From the NCBI RefSeq assembly GCF_012689525.1, contig NZ_CP051516.1, forward strand, positions 3,720,001 through 3,784,000: a stretch of DNA of 64,000 nt, written 5' to 3'. The first letter of the stretch is position 1. The number at the start of each line of letters is the position of its first letter. Of the stretch, positions 47,771-58,166 are shown piece by piece. The notes beneath the pieces are model-generated. The model was not told the DNA's origin, did not search any database, and was given only the letters and a program-made list of their open reading frames with translations. A program made the position numbers and the translations under genes. The stretch is from Paraburkholderia aromaticivorans (lineage in GTDB: Bacteria > Pseudomonadota > Gammaproteobacteria > Burkholderiales > Burkholderiaceae).

Positions 47771-48060
47771 GCGGACCGTTCCGGCGAGTGCGGAGCGCGA
47801 GGCGGGAAGTATGACGGCCTTGTCACGAACACGGAATGTGCGAGAACACAGATTCCAGATGCACCACTACCGAGGCTGCGCGAGGGATCCACTTAAGAAT
47901 TAGCGGTGTGAGCCGCTTTCTCTTGCCTACTTCTCTTTGCGGCGGCAAAGAGAAGTAGGTGCCGCCCCGCACAGGGGCAACGCTAATAGACCACAAAAAA
48001 ATCAAGGAAAGGCCAACCCCTTAGGATCCCAGACAAACCAACCGCCGAGCAGGCAAAAAC
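47771..48060. repeat. Right arm of large inverted repeat
   Basis: Mirror copy of the left arm. Its hairpin is perfect with a four-base loop: CCTACTTCTCTTTGC (47926-47940) / GCAAAGAGAAGTAGG (47945-47959). It lacks the 14-base insertion and ends directly at the stop codon of the minus-strand SDR gene. The sequence around GCCGCCCCGCACAGGGG recalls intergenic repeats I associate with Paraburkholderia genomes, but this is from memory and needs a search. Confidence 0.92.
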
Positions 48061-48062
48061 CC

Positions 48063-48800
48063 TCACTTCGCCGTATACCCCCCATCAACAGGCAAACAAA
48101 CCCCACTAATCATAGAAGCCGCATCACTCAACAAAAACAAAATCGGCGCCGCAACCTCAGCAGACTCAGCAAACCGCCGCAACGGAATCGCCCTAAGCGC
48201 AGGATCCCGCTTAACCGGATCACTCCAGGCCAGCACTGCCATAGGCGTCAACGTAACCGTAGGATTCACACTATTAACCCGAATCCCAAAAGGCCCCAAC
48301 TCAACACACAAAGCCCTCGTAACAGCATCAAGCGCCGCCTTGGAAGCCGAATAACTCAAATGATCATCCAGCGCCACCAGTGCAGCCTGACTGGAAACAT
48401 TAACGATACTGCCACCGCGTTGAGCATCGATCATCCCCCGCGCCACATGCTTGGCCACCAGCACCGCGCCCCGCGCATTCACCGCCATCACACGATCGAA
48501 ACTCTCACCGGTCGTATCCACAGCACGCTCAAGCAACGCAATCCCCGCGCAATTCACAAGCCCATCGAACGTATCGAGCGAACCAAACGCGTCATCGATA
48601 GCCGCTTCATCGCTCACATCGAGCGTTAAAGGCTCGCAACCCGTTTCCTCCGCCAACCGCGCAAGCTCATTCACATTGCGAGCCGCAGCAACTACATTCG
48701 CGCCGGACGCGCACAACGCTTCAACCGTCGCACGCCCAATCCCGCTCGAAGCACCCGTAACCAGAATCGACTTACCAGAAAAATCAAAAGTAGCATTCAT
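48063..48800 (-). CDS. SDR-family oxidoreductase of the polyol operon
   Basis: 245 residues. Rossmann VTGASSGIGRATVEAL, NCAGIALLE, catalytic Ser in VNVSSQAAL and Tyr/Lys in SYSASKAALDAVT. The pattern resembles L-xylulose/dicarbonyl reductases and D-threitol-type dehydrogenases. Last gene of the minus-strand sugar operon; its ATG overlaps the kinase stop codon by four bases. Coding composition is unusual: its last 120 coding-side bases carry 48 G and 16 C, mirroring kynA. It probably acts on a ketose or polyol. Confidence 0.85.
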   Translation of the reverse strand: MNATFDFSGKSILVTGASSGIGRATVEALCASGANVVAAARNVNELARLAEETGCEPLTLDVSDEAAIDDAFGSLDTFDGLVNCAGIALLERAVDTTGESFDRVMAVNARGAVLVAKHVARGMIDAQRGGSIVNVSSQAALVALDDHLSYSASKAALDAVTRALCVELGPFGIRVNSVNPTVTLTPMAVLAWSDPVKRDPALRAIPLRRFAESAEVAAPILFLLSDAASMISGVCLPVDGGYTAK

Positions 48801-50341
48801 GATGTCTGCAACCGATGCATGACCGGTTTCAACGCCGGATACAAATCCGTATAAACGCCGAAGCGTTGCTCATACAACGCCATCCGTTGCGCGTTCGGCT
48901 CCGCACGTTCAATCAGCGTGACCCATCCGCTCTGCGCCTCTTCACGCGATACCAAACCGACACCGACGCCCGCCAGCAACGCCGCCCCCATCGCCGCCTC
49001 CACATCCTGCTCGATGGTATAAACCGGATAGCCGGTAATGTCCGCGATGATCTGCATCCACAAATCCGAATGCGCGGCGCCGCCCACTACGATCAACTTG
49101 TCATCCAGCGACTGCGCGCCTTTGCGTCCCGCCTCGATGTTGTGCTTCAGCGCGAACGTTACGCCCTCCAGCACGGCGCGGTACAAATGCGCGCGCGTAT
49201 GAAACAAGCTCAGTCCGACGAACGCCCCGCTCGCCTTGGCATCCCACACGGGACTACGCTCGCCCATCAGATACGGCAGGAACATCACGCCGTCCGAGCC
49301 GGCCGGCACCTTCTCAGCCGACTCTTCCAATAAGCGATGTGGATCGCCATGCGGCGTCGCGCGCGCGGCCTCGATCTCCGCGTGACAGAACTGCTCGCGA
49401 TACCAGGTCACGGACGCGCCCGCCGTAATCGCGCCACCGAACACATAAATATCGCGCTGTCCATTGAACACATGCGGCATGCTGATCAACCCATGCCGCG
49501 CGTCGACACTCTGGTTGATATAGCCCCAACACATGCTCGTGCCGATCATCGCGACGTGCTGTCCCGCGCGCGTGACGCCGGCCGCGAACGTCGCCATCGC
49601 CGCGTCCACGCCGCCCGCGACGATCGACGTGCCCGCGTCGAGGCCAAGTTGCTCGACCCACTGCGACAGCAAGCCGCCCACCACGTCCGACGATTCGACC
49701 AGCCGCTCCGGCATCATCGTCGCGGGAATGCCGAGCATGTCGAGCGCTTCGTCGGACCAGTCGCGTTTGCCAATGTCGTAGATGCCGCCGATATTGCCCG
49801 CCGAACTATGATCGACCGCCACCTCGCCGGTCAGCATGTAGATCACGTAAGCATTCGGCGGCAGGAAGTAGCGCGTATGCGACCACACCTCCGGCTCGTG
49901 ATCGCGCAGCCACAGCATCTTCGTGTAGCCGTAGTAACTATCCACGCCGTTGCCCGTGATCGTATAGAGCCGTTCGAGATCGACGTTATTGCGTACCCAT
50001 TCCACCTGCTCGGTGGCGCGCCGATCCATCCAGATCAGACAGGGATAGAGCGGCCGCATGTCGCTATCCACCGGAATGCCGGAGCCGCCGTACAGGCTGC
50101 TCACGCACACGGCTTTGATCGACTTTGCCGCAACACCCGCCTCCTTCGCTTTAGCGACGCATGCGGCGATGCACTCCAGGACCGCCTTCAGCCAGACCGC
50201 GGGCCATTGTTCGGCCCACAACGGCTTGGGCGTATCCGGCTGGTAGCTCGACGCATGCTGCGCGACGATCGCGCCGTGCTGATCGACCAGCAGCGCCTTG
50301 GTGCTCTGCGTGCCGATATCGACGCCGATGACGTAATCCAT
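48797..50341 (-). CDS. FGGY-family carbohydrate kinase
   Basis: 514 residues from the ATG at 50341, with GGAGACAG upstream. Two actin-like domains: DYVIGVDIGTQSTKALLVD at the start, GTSMCWGYIN and FGGAITAGASVTWY in the middle, and MGERSPVWDAKASGAFVGL and VVGGAAHSDLWMQIIADITG near the end. The sugar is not assigned. The operon context (two dehydrogenases and an ABC importer) suggests a keto-sugar formed from a polyol. It differs clearly from the xylulokinase at 58167. Confidence 0.9.
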   Translation of the reverse strand: MDYVIGVDIGTQSTKALLVDQHGAIVAQHASSYQPDTPKPLWAEQWPAVWLKAVLECIAACVAKAKEAGVAAKSIKAVCVSSLYGGSGIPVDSDMRPLYPCLIWMDRRATEQVEWVRNNVDLERLYTITGNGVDSYYGYTKMLWLRDHEPEVWSHTRYFLPPNAYVIYMLTGEVAVDHSSAGNIGGIYDIGKRDWSDEALDMLGIPATMMPERLVESSDVVGGLLSQWVEQLGLDAGTSIVAGGVDAAMATFAAGVTRAGQHVAMIGTSMCWGYINQSVDARHGLISMPHVFNGQRDIYVFGGAITAGASVTWYREQFCHAEIEAARATPHGDPHRLLEESAEKVPAGSDGVMFLPYLMGERSPVWDAKASGAFVGLSLFHTRAHLYRAVLEGVTFALKHNIEAGRKGAQSLDDKLIVVGGAAHSDLWMQIIADITGYPVYTIEQDVEAAMGAALLAGVGVGLVSREEAQSGWVTLIERAEPNAQRMALYEQRFGVYTDLYPALKPVMHRLQTS

Positions 50342-50387
50342 ACTGTCTCCGTTTATATGCCGCTCGTTCACTGCCTGCGTTCGACGT

Positions 50388-51476
50388 TCAGGCGCGCGGC
50401 TTCAGCAACACCTTGATCGAATCGAGCGAGTTGGCGATCTTGATCGCCTCGTCCCATTCTTCCAGCGAAAAGCCGTGCGTGACAATGCCTTTCGATGTAA
50501 CCAGCCCGCGCGCCAGCAGATCGATCGCGATCGGGTAGCAATACGGTCCAAGATGCGCGCCGCGCACGTCGAGTTCCTTGCGATCGCCGATCACCGACCA
50601 GTCCAGCGTCGTATCCGCGCCGAACACCGAAAACTCGACGAACCGCCCAAGCTTGCGAATCAGGTCCATGCCCTGATTCACGCCGATCGGCGCGCCGGTG
50701 GTTTCAATATACACATCGCAGCCGTAACCGTCCGTGAGCGAATGGATGATCGCCAGCGCGTCGTCCTGTTTCGGGTTGATCGTCACGTCGGCGCCGTATT
50801 CGCGTGCGAGTGCCAGGCGCTCTTCGACCAGATCGATCACCACCAGCTTCTTCGGTGTTTTCAGATGCGCGATTTGCGTCATCATCAGACCGAGCGGGCC
50901 GGCGCCGGCGATCACCACCACGTCGTCGAGTTGCACTTCGCCACGGTTGACCGTGTGGATCGCGCAGGCGAGCGGCTCGATGATCGCGGCATCTTCCAGC
51001 GAGATGCCGTCGGGTATCTTGTGAACAATCGCTGTCGGCGGAATGCGCATGTATTCGGCCATGCCGCCGTCGGCGACTTCGCGCTGGAAGCCGAAGATGT
51101 TGTGCACCTCGCACATCCAGTATTGGCCTGATTTGCAATAGCGGCATTTGCCGCACGGCACGATCTGTTCGGCGATCACGCGGTCGCCCATCTTCACGCC
51201 GAAGTGATCGGCCGCACCCTCGCCAATTTCTTCGACGAAACCGAAGAACTCGTGACCGGGAATCACCGGCGCTTTTACCCATGGGCTCGGGCCGCCCCAG
51301 AACATCTTCGCGCCCGAATGACATTTGCAGTCGCTCGCGCAAATGCCGCACGCGGCAATGCGGATCACTAGCTCGTGCGCGCCCGCGCGAGGCTTCGACA
51401 CCTGTTCGACGCGATAGTCTTTCGGTGCGTGACAGACGATAGCTGTCATGTTCTGCTTGTCGGATTGAGTCGTCAT
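50388..51476 (-). CDS. Zinc-dependent alcohol/polyol dehydrogenase
   Basis: 362 residues, MDR family. Catalytic zinc ligands lie in CGICASDCKCHSG and GHEFFGFVEEIGE. The structural zinc site is CGKCRYCKSGQYWMC. NAD-binding AGAGPLGLMM with the following Asp (VIDLVEERL) favours NAD. The KCHSGAKMFWGG stretch recalls erythritol/L-threitol dehydrogenases, but from memory only. It probably oxidises the imported polyol to a ketose. It lies 38 bases after the permease gene. Confidence 0.88.
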   Translation of the reverse strand: MTTQSDKQNMTAIVCHAPKDYRVEQVSKPRAGAHELVIRIAACGICASDCKCHSGAKMFWGGPSPWVKAPVIPGHEFFGFVEEIGEGAADHFGVKMGDRVIAEQIVPCGKCRYCKSGQYWMCEVHNIFGFQREVADGGMAEYMRIPPTAIVHKIPDGISLEDAAIIEPLACAIHTVNRGEVQLDDVVVIAGAGPLGLMMTQIAHLKTPKKLVVIDLVEERLALAREYGADVTINPKQDDALAIIHSLTDGYGCDVYIETTGAPIGVNQGMDLIRKLGRFVEFSVFGADTTLDWSVIGDRKELDVRGAHLGPYCYPIAIDLLARGLVTSKGIVTHGFSLEEWDEAIKIANSLDSIKVLLKPRA

Positions 51477-51514
51477 TGCATGGTCCTGCTTAAAAAGTGG
51501 AGGTCGTTGAAGAG

Positions 51515-52522
51515 TTACTTTCTGCGGTCGCGGCTGATGTAAATCGCGAGCAAAATGATTCCGCCCTTGATCACGTTCTGTACATACGGATTCACGCCGA
51601 CCATGTTCAGGCCGTTGTTCAGCACGCCGAGCAGCAGCGCGCCGATCAGCGTGCCGATGATCGAGCCGCGGCCGCCAGAGATCGACGTGCCGCCCATCAC
51701 GACGGCGGCGATGGCGTCGAGTTCGAAGCCGACGCCGGCGTTCGGCTGGCCGCTCATCAAACGCGCGGTCAGGACAATGGCGGCGAAGGCGGACGTCAAA
51801 CCAGCAATCGTGTAGACGATCAGCTTCACGCGCGCCACGCGCACGCCGGACAGACGCGTCGCCTGTTCGTTGCCGCCGATCGCATAGACATAGCGGCCGA
51901 ACGGCATGCGTTCAAGCAGCACCCACGCGATCACATAGATCACCGCCATGATCACGACAGGTGCCTGCACGCCGAGAATCTTGCCGCTGCCGAAGAAGCT
52001 GACCCAGTCGGGCAGGCCGTCGATCGGATAGCCGCCCGTGTAGATCAGCGCGAGGCCGCGCGCGATGCCCATGGTCGCGAGCGTGACGATGATCGGCGGC
52101 ATGCCGGCGAACGCTACGAAGAAACCGTTCGCCGCGCCGAAGCCGAGCCCGACCGCGACACCGATCGCGAGCGCGGCCACCGCGTTCATGCCGGCCACCA
52201 TCAAACCCGCCGCGAGCGTGCCCGCCAGCGCCATGACGGAGCCGACAGAGAGATCGATGCCACCGGTCAGAATCACGCACGTCATCCCCACGGCGATGAT
52301 CGCGTTGATCGACACCTGGCGCAGCACGTTCTCGATGTTCGCCCCGGACAGAAAACTGTCGCTCGCGAACACCATCACGACGCAGACGACCAGCAGGCCG
52401 ATGAACGGGTAGAACAGCGTCGAGCGTTTCAACGCGGCCCACGTGAAGCGCACCGGCGCTCCCGGCGTGTCACTGCTGACAGTGGATGTCTTGGGTGAAG
52501 AAGAAGGATTAGGCGTGTTCAT
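51515..52522 (-). CDS. Ribose-type sugar ABC transporter permease
   Basis: 335 residues from the ATG at 52522. RbsC/BPD_transp_2 family with about ten helices. [20 protein letters not shown] is the family hallmark (as [12 protein letters not shown]), with [19 protein letters not shown] and [23 protein letters not shown]. Its first 14 bases overlap the ATPase gene, so the two are co-translated. It forms the membrane channel of the importer. Confidence 0.93.
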   Translation of the reverse strand: MNTPNPSSSPKTSTVSSDTPGAPVRFTWAALKRSTLFYPFIGLLVVCVVMVFASDSFLSGANIENVLRQVSINAIIAVGMTCVILTGGIDLSVGSVMALAGTLAAGLMVAGMNAVAALAIGVAVGLGFGAANGFFVAFAGMPPIIVTLATMGIARGLALIYTGGYPIDGLPDWVSFFGSGKILGVQAPVVIMAVIYVIAWVLLERMPFGRYVYAIGGNEQATRLSGVRVARVKLIVYTIAGLTSAFAAIVLTARLMSGQPNAGVGFELDAIAAVVMGGTSISGGRGSIIGTLIGALLLGVLNNGLNMVGVNPYVQNVIKGGIILLAIYISRDRRK

Positions 52523-54029
52523 GGGTTGCTCCACGAGAGCCGGCAGTTGCATAGGTCATCACGGCGTTCGAGTCGATCGCGTCGCCTTCGAGCATCGCTT
52601 CGATGCGGCCCTGCCGGAACACGGCGACGCGGTCGCACATGCCGACGATCTCCGGCAGTTCGGACGAGATCATGATGATCGAGTAGCCGCGCGCGGTGAG
52701 TTCGCGCATCAGCAGATAGATTTCGGCTTTGGCGCCGACGTCGATGCCGCGCGTCGGTTCGTCGAAGATCAGGATGTTGGTGTGATGATTCAGCCAGCGC
52801 GCGATCACCACCTTCTGCTGATTGCCCCCGGAGAGCGTCGCGACTTCGGTATGCATGGTCGGCGCTTTGACGCCCACGCGTTTCATGATGTCAGCGGTCG
52901 CGCGCGCTTCGCTGCGCTGGTCGATAAAGAAACGCAACGAGCGATACTTGCTGAGGTTGTTGATCGAGATGTTCTGCTTGATCGAGAAGTCGGTGATCAG
53001 GCCTTCGGTCTTGCGGCTCTCGGGCAGGATGCCGACGCCGGCGCGCAACGCATCGGCGGGATCGGACAGCTTCGCCGCCGCGCCGTTGATGCGAATCTCC
53101 TTCACGTAGGCCGAATCCGCGCCGATCACGGCGAGCGCGGTTTCCGTGCGCCCCGAGCCGACCAGTCCCGCGAAGCCGAGAATCTCGCCTTCACGCAGCG
53201 TGAAGCTCAACACGGGGCTGTCCTTGAGCAACTGCAGCTTGTCGACGTCGAGCACGATCTTCGCATCGGCACGTATCGGCGGCTTCGGCGGAAAACTGTT
53301 TTCGATGCGGCGCCCCACCATCATCTCCACGAGATGCCCCACGTCGGATTGCGATACCTCGGTCATGCCGACGTACTGGCCATCGCGCAGCACGGTGATG
53401 CGGTCGCACACTTCGAAAATCTCTTCGAGGTGGTGCGAGATGAAAATCATCGCGACGCCCTGCTGCTTCAGTTCGCGCATGATCGCGAACAGATGCTCGG
53501 CTTCGGCGGGCGTGAGCGTGGCGGTGGGCTCGTCCAGAATCAGAATGCGCGCCTCCAGCGAAAGCGCCTTGCCGATTTCGACGAACTGTTGCTGCGCCAC
53601 CGACAGTTCGCGAATCGGCACCGACAGATCGATCGTCACGCCAAGCCGCTGGAAAATCGCCGCCGCCGCGCGCCGCATCTTGCCGCGTTCGAGCAAGCCC
53701 AAACCGTTCTTCAGTTCGCGGCCGAGAAACATGTTCTCCACCGCGTTCAGATACGGAATCAGGCTGAACTCCTGAAACACAATGCCGACGCCCGCGGCGA
53801 CCGCATCGTGATAGTTGGTGAAATGACGCACCTCGCCTTCAATCGTGATCGAGCCTTCGTCCGGCTGATAGATGCCGCACAGGATTTTCATCAGCGTCGA
53901 TTTGCCCGCGCCGTTTTCGCCGAGCAACGCGTGAATCTCGCCGCGCGCGATTTCCAGGTGAATGCCTTGCAACGCCTTCACGCCGGGAAAACTCTTGGTG
54001 ATGTTGTCGAGCTTGAGTATCGTGTCCAT
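52509..54029 (-). CDS. Ribose-type sugar ABC transporter, dual ATPase
   Basis: 506 residues from the ATG at 54029, with GAGGAGG upstream. Two nucleotide-binding domains in tandem, as in RbsA/XylG. The first has Walker [10 protein letters not shown], signature LSVAQQQ and Walker B LILDEPTA. The second has a degenerate P-loop (GLVGSGRTE) with LSGGNQQKV and [14 protein letters not shown]. It energises sugar import. Confidence 0.94.
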   Translation of the reverse strand: MDTILKLDNITKSFPGVKALQGIHLEIARGEIHALLGENGAGKSTLMKILCGIYQPDEGSITIEGEVRHFTNYHDAVAAGVGIVFQEFSLIPYLNAVENMFLGRELKNGLGLLERGKMRRAAAAIFQRLGVTIDLSVPIRELSVAQQQFVEIGKALSLEARILILDEPTATLTPAEAEHLFAIMRELKQQGVAMIFISHHLEEIFEVCDRITVLRDGQYVGMTEVSQSDVGHLVEMMVGRRIENSFPPKPPIRADAKIVLDVDKLQLLKDSPVLSFTLREGEILGFAGLVGSGRTETALAVIGADSAYVKEIRINGAAAKLSDPADALRAGVGILPESRKTEGLITDFSIKQNISINNLSKYRSLRFFIDQRSEARATADIMKRVGVKAPTMHTEVATLSGGNQQKVVIARWLNHHTNILIFDEPTRGIDVGAKAEIYLLMRELTARGYSIIMISSELPEIVGMCDRVAVFRQGRIEAMLEGDAIDSNAVMTYATAGSRGATHEHA

Positions 54030-54090
54030 CGGGTCCTCCTCTGCTGTCCGTTGCCGTGCTTTTTTCTCAGCGCGGCAACGGACATTCGCG

Positions 54091-55056
54091 TTACCAGCTG
54101 AAACCCTTGGCATTGCTCTTGTCGATCATCTTCACGTCGACAGGAATCGTTTTCGGCACATTGGCGCCCCACTTCTTCGCGAGCGCGATGCCGAGCGCGA
54201 TGCGCACCTGGTCAGCCGGAAATTGCGCGGACGTTTCGATGAACTTCGAATTCGGCTTCTGAATGGCGGCAATCGCTTCCGGCGCGCCGTCGACGCTGGT
54301 CAGCTTGATGTCCTTGCCCGACGATTCAATCGCCGACAGCGCGCCCATCGAGCCGCCGTCGTTCACGCTGAACACGCCCTTCAGATTCGGATGCGCCTGA
54401 ATCATGTTCTCGGTCACGGACAGCGCGGTTGCGCGTTCCTGCTTACCGTTCTGCGTATCCACGAGCTTCACGCCCGGCACTTTCGCGAGCGCCGCCTTGC
54501 AGCCGCGCACACGTTCAAGAATCGGCACGACCGGAATGCCGTCGAGGATCGCCACTTCGCCGCTGCCGCCGATCGACTTCACCAGATACTCGCAAGCCAT
54601 TTCGCCCGCGTCGTAGTTCTTCGAGCCGACGAACGAATCGACCGGGCCGTTAGCATTCGCATCGACGGCGACCACCACCACGCCCGCCTTCTTCGCCGAG
54701 GTCACCGCCGACTGGATGCCGGTCGTATCGGTCGGATTCACGAGCAGAATGTCGATCTTCTTTTGCAGCATGTCTTCGACGTCGCTGACCTGCTTGCTGA
54801 CATCATGGTGCGCGTCGGTGACGACCACCGTCGCGCCGATCGAAGCAGCCGCATCGTTCAGCGCTTTTTGCATCGTCACGAAGTACGGATTGTTCAGCTC
54901 CTGAAACGTCATGCCGATCTTCAGCGGCGCGGCTTGCGCAGCCGGCGCGGCGATGAACGACAGGCCGAAGGCGAGCGTCGCCAGTGCTGCCGTGCTGCGC
55001 GCGAAAGTCTTCAACGAAGTCGGCTTCGAAAGGGATTGCGTCAAGGTTGTCTCCAT
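54091..55056 (-). CDS. Periplasmic sugar-binding protein of ribose-type ABC importer
   Basis: 321 residues. Sec signal peptide (about 1-42, ending AAQA) and a peripla_BP_4/RbsB fold: [59 protein letters not shown] core (seen as [15 protein letters not shown]) and [16 protein letters not shown]. It binds the substrate in the periplasm; ligand unknown. First structural gene after the AraC regulator. Confidence 0.93.
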   Translation of the reverse strand: METTLTQSLSKPTSLKTFARSTAALATLAFGLSFIAAPAAQAAPLKIGMTFQELNNPYFVTMQKALNDAAASIGATVVVTDAHHDVSKQVSDVEDMLQKKIDILLVNPTDTTGIQSAVTSAKKAGVVVVAVDANANGPVDSFVGSKNYDAGEMACEYLVKSIGGSGEVAILDGIPVVPILERVRGCKAALAKVPGVKLVDTQNGKQERATALSVTENMIQAHPNLKGVFSVNDGGSMGALSAIESSGKDIKLTSVDGAPEAIAAIQKPNSKFIETSAQFPADQVRIALGIALAKKWGANVPKTIPVDVKMIDKSNAKGFSW

Positions 55057-55157
55057 TATTAAAAGTGAGCACGTCCCTCACGCTGTCCTGGGACAGCGCG
55101 ATACGTGTTGAAACGCGGGTGAAATGAAACGCTTCGGCTGGAACCGTGGGCTTGAGA

Positions 55158-56138
55158 CTACGTCGGTGGATAAGCGGCGGCGGCGCTGCGCGGCAGACCC
55201 GGCGCGAGCACGATGGCGGGCGCATCGTCGATACCCACGCCGCGCGCTGCGGCTTCTTCGGAGGCGTCGCGACTCGCGTCGTTCAGTTGCTGGTAGCGGC
55301 GGAACTTCGAAGGCGCCATGCCCTTCACCGCGAGAAACTGCCGGTTGAAATTCGACAGATTGTTAAAGCCCGCCTTGAAACAGATATCGGTCACGCTCAG
55401 ATCGTCGTCGGTGAGCAACTGGCACGCGAGGTTGATCCGCATGCGGTTCACGTACTGCACGAACGGCAAACCGGTATGGCGGCGGAAATAACGCGAGAAC
55501 GCGCTGACACTCTGGCCCGCGAGCTGCGCGAGGTCCGACTCGCGCAATTCGTTCGCCAGGTTTTTGCCGATATACGACAGCACGTGATTGATGCGCGTCG
55601 ACGCGAAACGGGTTGGGTCGGCCTGATAAGCGGGACTCGCGAGCGTCTCGCGGTCCTCGGCGTTCATCAGGATTTCGAGCATCGACATGAAGAGAACCAG
55701 TCGGCGCAGGCCGCGCGCCGCCAGCAATTCGAGGAACAACGGCTGGATCGCCGCGCTCGTTTGCGCGCCGAACGAGATGCCGCGGCGCGAATCGCCGAGC
55801 AGCGCTTCGACCTGACGCCACTCCGGAAAACTGTCGATGCAGCCCGACACGAACTCCTGCCCAAACTGCACGACCAGATTGCGCTGCGCGATCGTCTCGC
55901 CTTCCGGCACGTCGCTCACCCAGTTGTGCGGCAGGTTCGGCCCCATCAACACGAGGTTGCCGGGCGTGTAGCTGCTGATGTGATCGCCGACGAACATCTT
56001 GCCGGTCGTCGCCACGATCAGGTGAATTTCGTATTCCGGATGAAAGTGCCAGCGCACCGTACGGTACGGATAGCCGTGCGACCATACTTTGAACGATTCG
56101 TCACGGCGTACGGCCACGAGTTCGAGATCGGGTTGCAC
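55158..56138 (-). CDS. AraC-family transcriptional regulator of the sugar operon
   Basis: 326 residues. N-terminal cupin (about 1-110: HFHPEYEIHLIVATTGKMFVGDH). The C-terminal double helix-turn-helix is at about 190-290, with ESDLAQLAGQSVSAFSRYFRRHTG and DICFKAGFNNLSNFNRQFLAVKGMAPSKFR (signatures seen in GFNNLSNFNRQF). It likely activates the downstream importer genes, and possibly the divergent mannitol dehydrogenase, on binding the sugar. The last ~35 residues are an unconserved tail. Confidence 0.9.
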   Translation of the reverse strand: MQPDLELVAVRRDESFKVWSHGYPYRTVRWHFHPEYEIHLIVATTGKMFVGDHISSYTPGNLVLMGPNLPHNWVSDVPEGETIAQRNLVVQFGQEFVSGCIDSFPEWRQVEALLGDSRRGISFGAQTSAAIQPLFLELLAARGLRRLVLFMSMLEILMNAEDRETLASPAYQADPTRFASTRINHVLSYIGKNLANELRESDLAQLAGQSVSAFSRYFRRHTGLPFVQYVNRMRINLACQLLTDDDLSVTDICFKAGFNNLSNFNRQFLAVKGMAPSKFRRYQQLNDASRDASEEAAARGVGIDDAPAIVLAPGLPRSAAAAYPPT

Positions 56139-56595
56139 TGTCTGCCTCCATGAAGCGGCCTGCTGAACGCGCCGCTGGTCTTCGTCTTGTATAGCGAAAA
56201 GTAGTCCTCCGGCGCGCTATTCACCACTAGAAATGAAGCCGCGGACCGATACTTTTTTGCATTCGGGTTAGTCCTGGCACGGCCGATGTCAAATTTGGTG
56301 CAATGCAATACGCTCGGCAACACGCGTCCATCACGCTGTGGCGAACTGCCGATCGCGCCGAAAAGCCCCGCCACGCCGCGCTGCGCCACAAAAAACCGTA
56401 CGCGGTCGCCTTGACTTTCGTTTCGCCGGGTACGATCATTCGCTCACATGCAGAGCAAATGCTCCAACCAGCGAACGCCGGGCCGCCCCAAGTTCGCTTC
56501 GCCCCCTCGGGGGGTCGGCGCGAAGCGTCAGGTTGGGGGCATTCACAAAAACGCACGCTACGAGCCGTGCGAGCAAGGACATTCAGGAGACGCAC
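56139..56595. other. Divergent control region of the polyol genes
   Basis: 457 bp between the AraC gene and the mannitol-type dehydrogenase gene. It should hold both promoters and regulator sites, but no clear -35/-10 pair was chosen. A three-tier palindrome occupies 56485-56540. AGGAGA precedes the dehydrogenase ATG. Confidence 0.6.
56485..56540. repeat. Nested palindrome upstream of mannitol dehydrogenase gene
   Basis: Outer arms GCCCCAA / TTGGGGGC, middle arms CGCTTCGC (56495-56502) / GCGAAGCG (56520-56527), centre CCCCCTCGGGGGG. No T run follows, so it is not a standard terminator. It resembles a GC-rich intergenic repeat of Burkholderia-type genomes, from memory. Confidence 0.6.
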
Positions 56596-58008
56596 ATGAA
56601 CAGCGGGCAAGACAGCGGCGCGGCCGCACACGTGATCCTGCACATCGGCGCGGGATCGTTTCATCGCGCGCATCAGGCGTGGTATCTCCATCGATTGAAC
56701 GAGGCCAACGTGCCGGGCGAGCCGCACTGGTCGCTGACGGTCGGCAATATCCGCAGCGACATGAACGCGGTGCTCGAAGCGCTCGCCGCGCAAAATGGCG
56801 TCTACACGCTCGAGACCGTCACGCCTCAGGGAGAGCGCGCTTACGAGACGATTCGTTCGATCGAGCGCGTCGTACCGTGGACCGAAAACCTCGACGCGCT
56901 GATCGAAGCGGGCGCCGACCCGGCCTGCAAGATCATCGCGTTCACCGTCACCGAAGGTGGCTATTACCTCGACGAGCAGGACGAACTCGACACGGATAAC
57001 CCCGATCTCGCGGCCGATCTCAAAGGCGGCCACACCACCATCTACGGCGCGCTGGCTGCCATTCTCGACGCGCGCATGAAAGGCGGCGCGGGCCCGGTCA
57101 CGCTGCAGACTTGCGACAACCTGCGCAGCAACGGCGAGCGCTTCCATGCCGGCATGAGCGAGTTTCTCGAACGGCGCGGCGCTGCCGACCTGGCGCAATG
57201 GTTCGACGACAACACCGCCAGCCCGAGTTCGATGGTCGACCGCATCACGCCGCGTCCCACGCCGGACGTGCGCGAGCGCGTCAAAGCGGCCACCGGCGTC
57301 GACGACGCCGCTCCGGTGATGGGCGAAGCGTTCATCCAATGGGTGATCGAAGACAACTTCATCGCGGGGCGTCCGGCATGGGAAAAGGTCGGCGCAGAAC
57401 TCGTCGACTCGGTGATGCCGTACGAGGAAGCGAAGATCCGCATCCTCAATGCGACGCATAGCTGTATCGCCTGGGCGGGCACACTGGTCGGACTGAACTA
57501 CATTCACGAAGGCACGCTCGACGCCGACATCAACAAGTTCGCCTACGAATATGTGACCGAAGACGTGATCCCGTGCCTCACGCCGAGTCCGCTCGATCTC
57601 GAACGCTATCGCGACGTGGTGCTCGAACGCTTCAGCAATCCTTATATCCAGGACACGAACCAGCGCGTCGCGGCGGACGGCTTTTCGAAGCTGCCCGGCT
57701 TTATCGCGCCGACGTTGTCGGAATGTTTCGAGCGTGGCGTCACGCCCGCGGCGACCGCCATGCTGCCCACGCTGTTCTTCCGCTTTCTGGATCGCTGGAA
57801 CGCCGGCGAGCTGCCCTACGCGTATCAGGACGGCGTGATGGACGAGCGCGTCGCGCGTGCTTTCTTCGAGGCACCCGATCCGTTGAAAGCGTTCGCCGCC
57901 GATCGGCTGCTGTGGGGCAGCATGGCGCAGACGCCGGAACTGGAATCGGCGCTGGAAGGCGCATTGGCGCGCGTCGATGTATGGCTCGCGAAACGCGGCG
58001 CGGTTTGA
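56596..58008 (+). CDS. Mannitol/polyol 2-dehydrogenase (long-chain, MtlD/M2DH family)
   Basis: 470 residues from the ATG at 56596, with AGGAGA upstream. Zinc-independent polyol dehydrogenase. The NAD-binding start [29 protein letters not shown], and the catalytic Lys/His motif [18 protein letters not shown] are family marks. It oxidises mannitol, D-arabinitol or sorbitol to the 2-ketose. The xylulokinase gene next door makes D-arabinitol to D-xylulose a good guess. Confidence 0.9.
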   Translation: MNSGQDSGAAAHVILHIGAGSFHRAHQAWYLHRLNEANVPGEPHWSLTVGNIRSDMNAVLEALAAQNGVYTLETVTPQGERAYETIRSIERVVPWTENLDALIEAGADPACKIIAFTVTEGGYYLDEQDELDTDNPDLAADLKGGHTTIYGALAAILDARMKGGAGPVTLQTCDNLRSNGERFHAGMSEFLERRGAADLAQWFDDNTASPSSMVDRITPRPTPDVRERVKAATGVDDAAPVMGEAFIQWVIEDNFIAGRPAWEKVGAELVDSVMPYEEAKIRILNATHSCIAWAGTLVGLNYIHEGTLDADINKFAYEYVTEDVIPCLTPSPLDLERYRDVVLERFSNPYIQDTNQRVAADGFSKLPGFIAPTLSECFERGVTPAATAMLPTLFFRFLDRWNAGELPYAYQDGVMDERVARAFFEAPDPLKAFAADRLLWGSMAQTPELESALEGALARVDVWLAKRGAV

Positions 58009-58166
58009 ACGCCGCTGACCTCACGATTCAGAAGGGCCGCGCACCGCGCGGCATCGAAGCGCGCACGTGCCACGCCAAGCCAGGCTCAGCCAGGCTTAAT
58101 GCGCATGGCACCGCGCGCCATGTGCGGCTAAAGTAGCGCATCTCCAACGACGAAGGTTCCGCGCCC

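Noticed and set aside
47342..48005. Several short ORFs in the inverted repeat as protein genes
   Set aside because: They lack ribosome-binding sites and lie in a repeat, overlapping each other on both strands. Only the silent-change pattern is worth noting, so it is given as a finding.
47170..48060. Inverted repeat as an insertion sequence
   Set aside because: There is no transposase ORF between the arms, the arms are much longer than typical IS ends, and no target-site duplication was seen.
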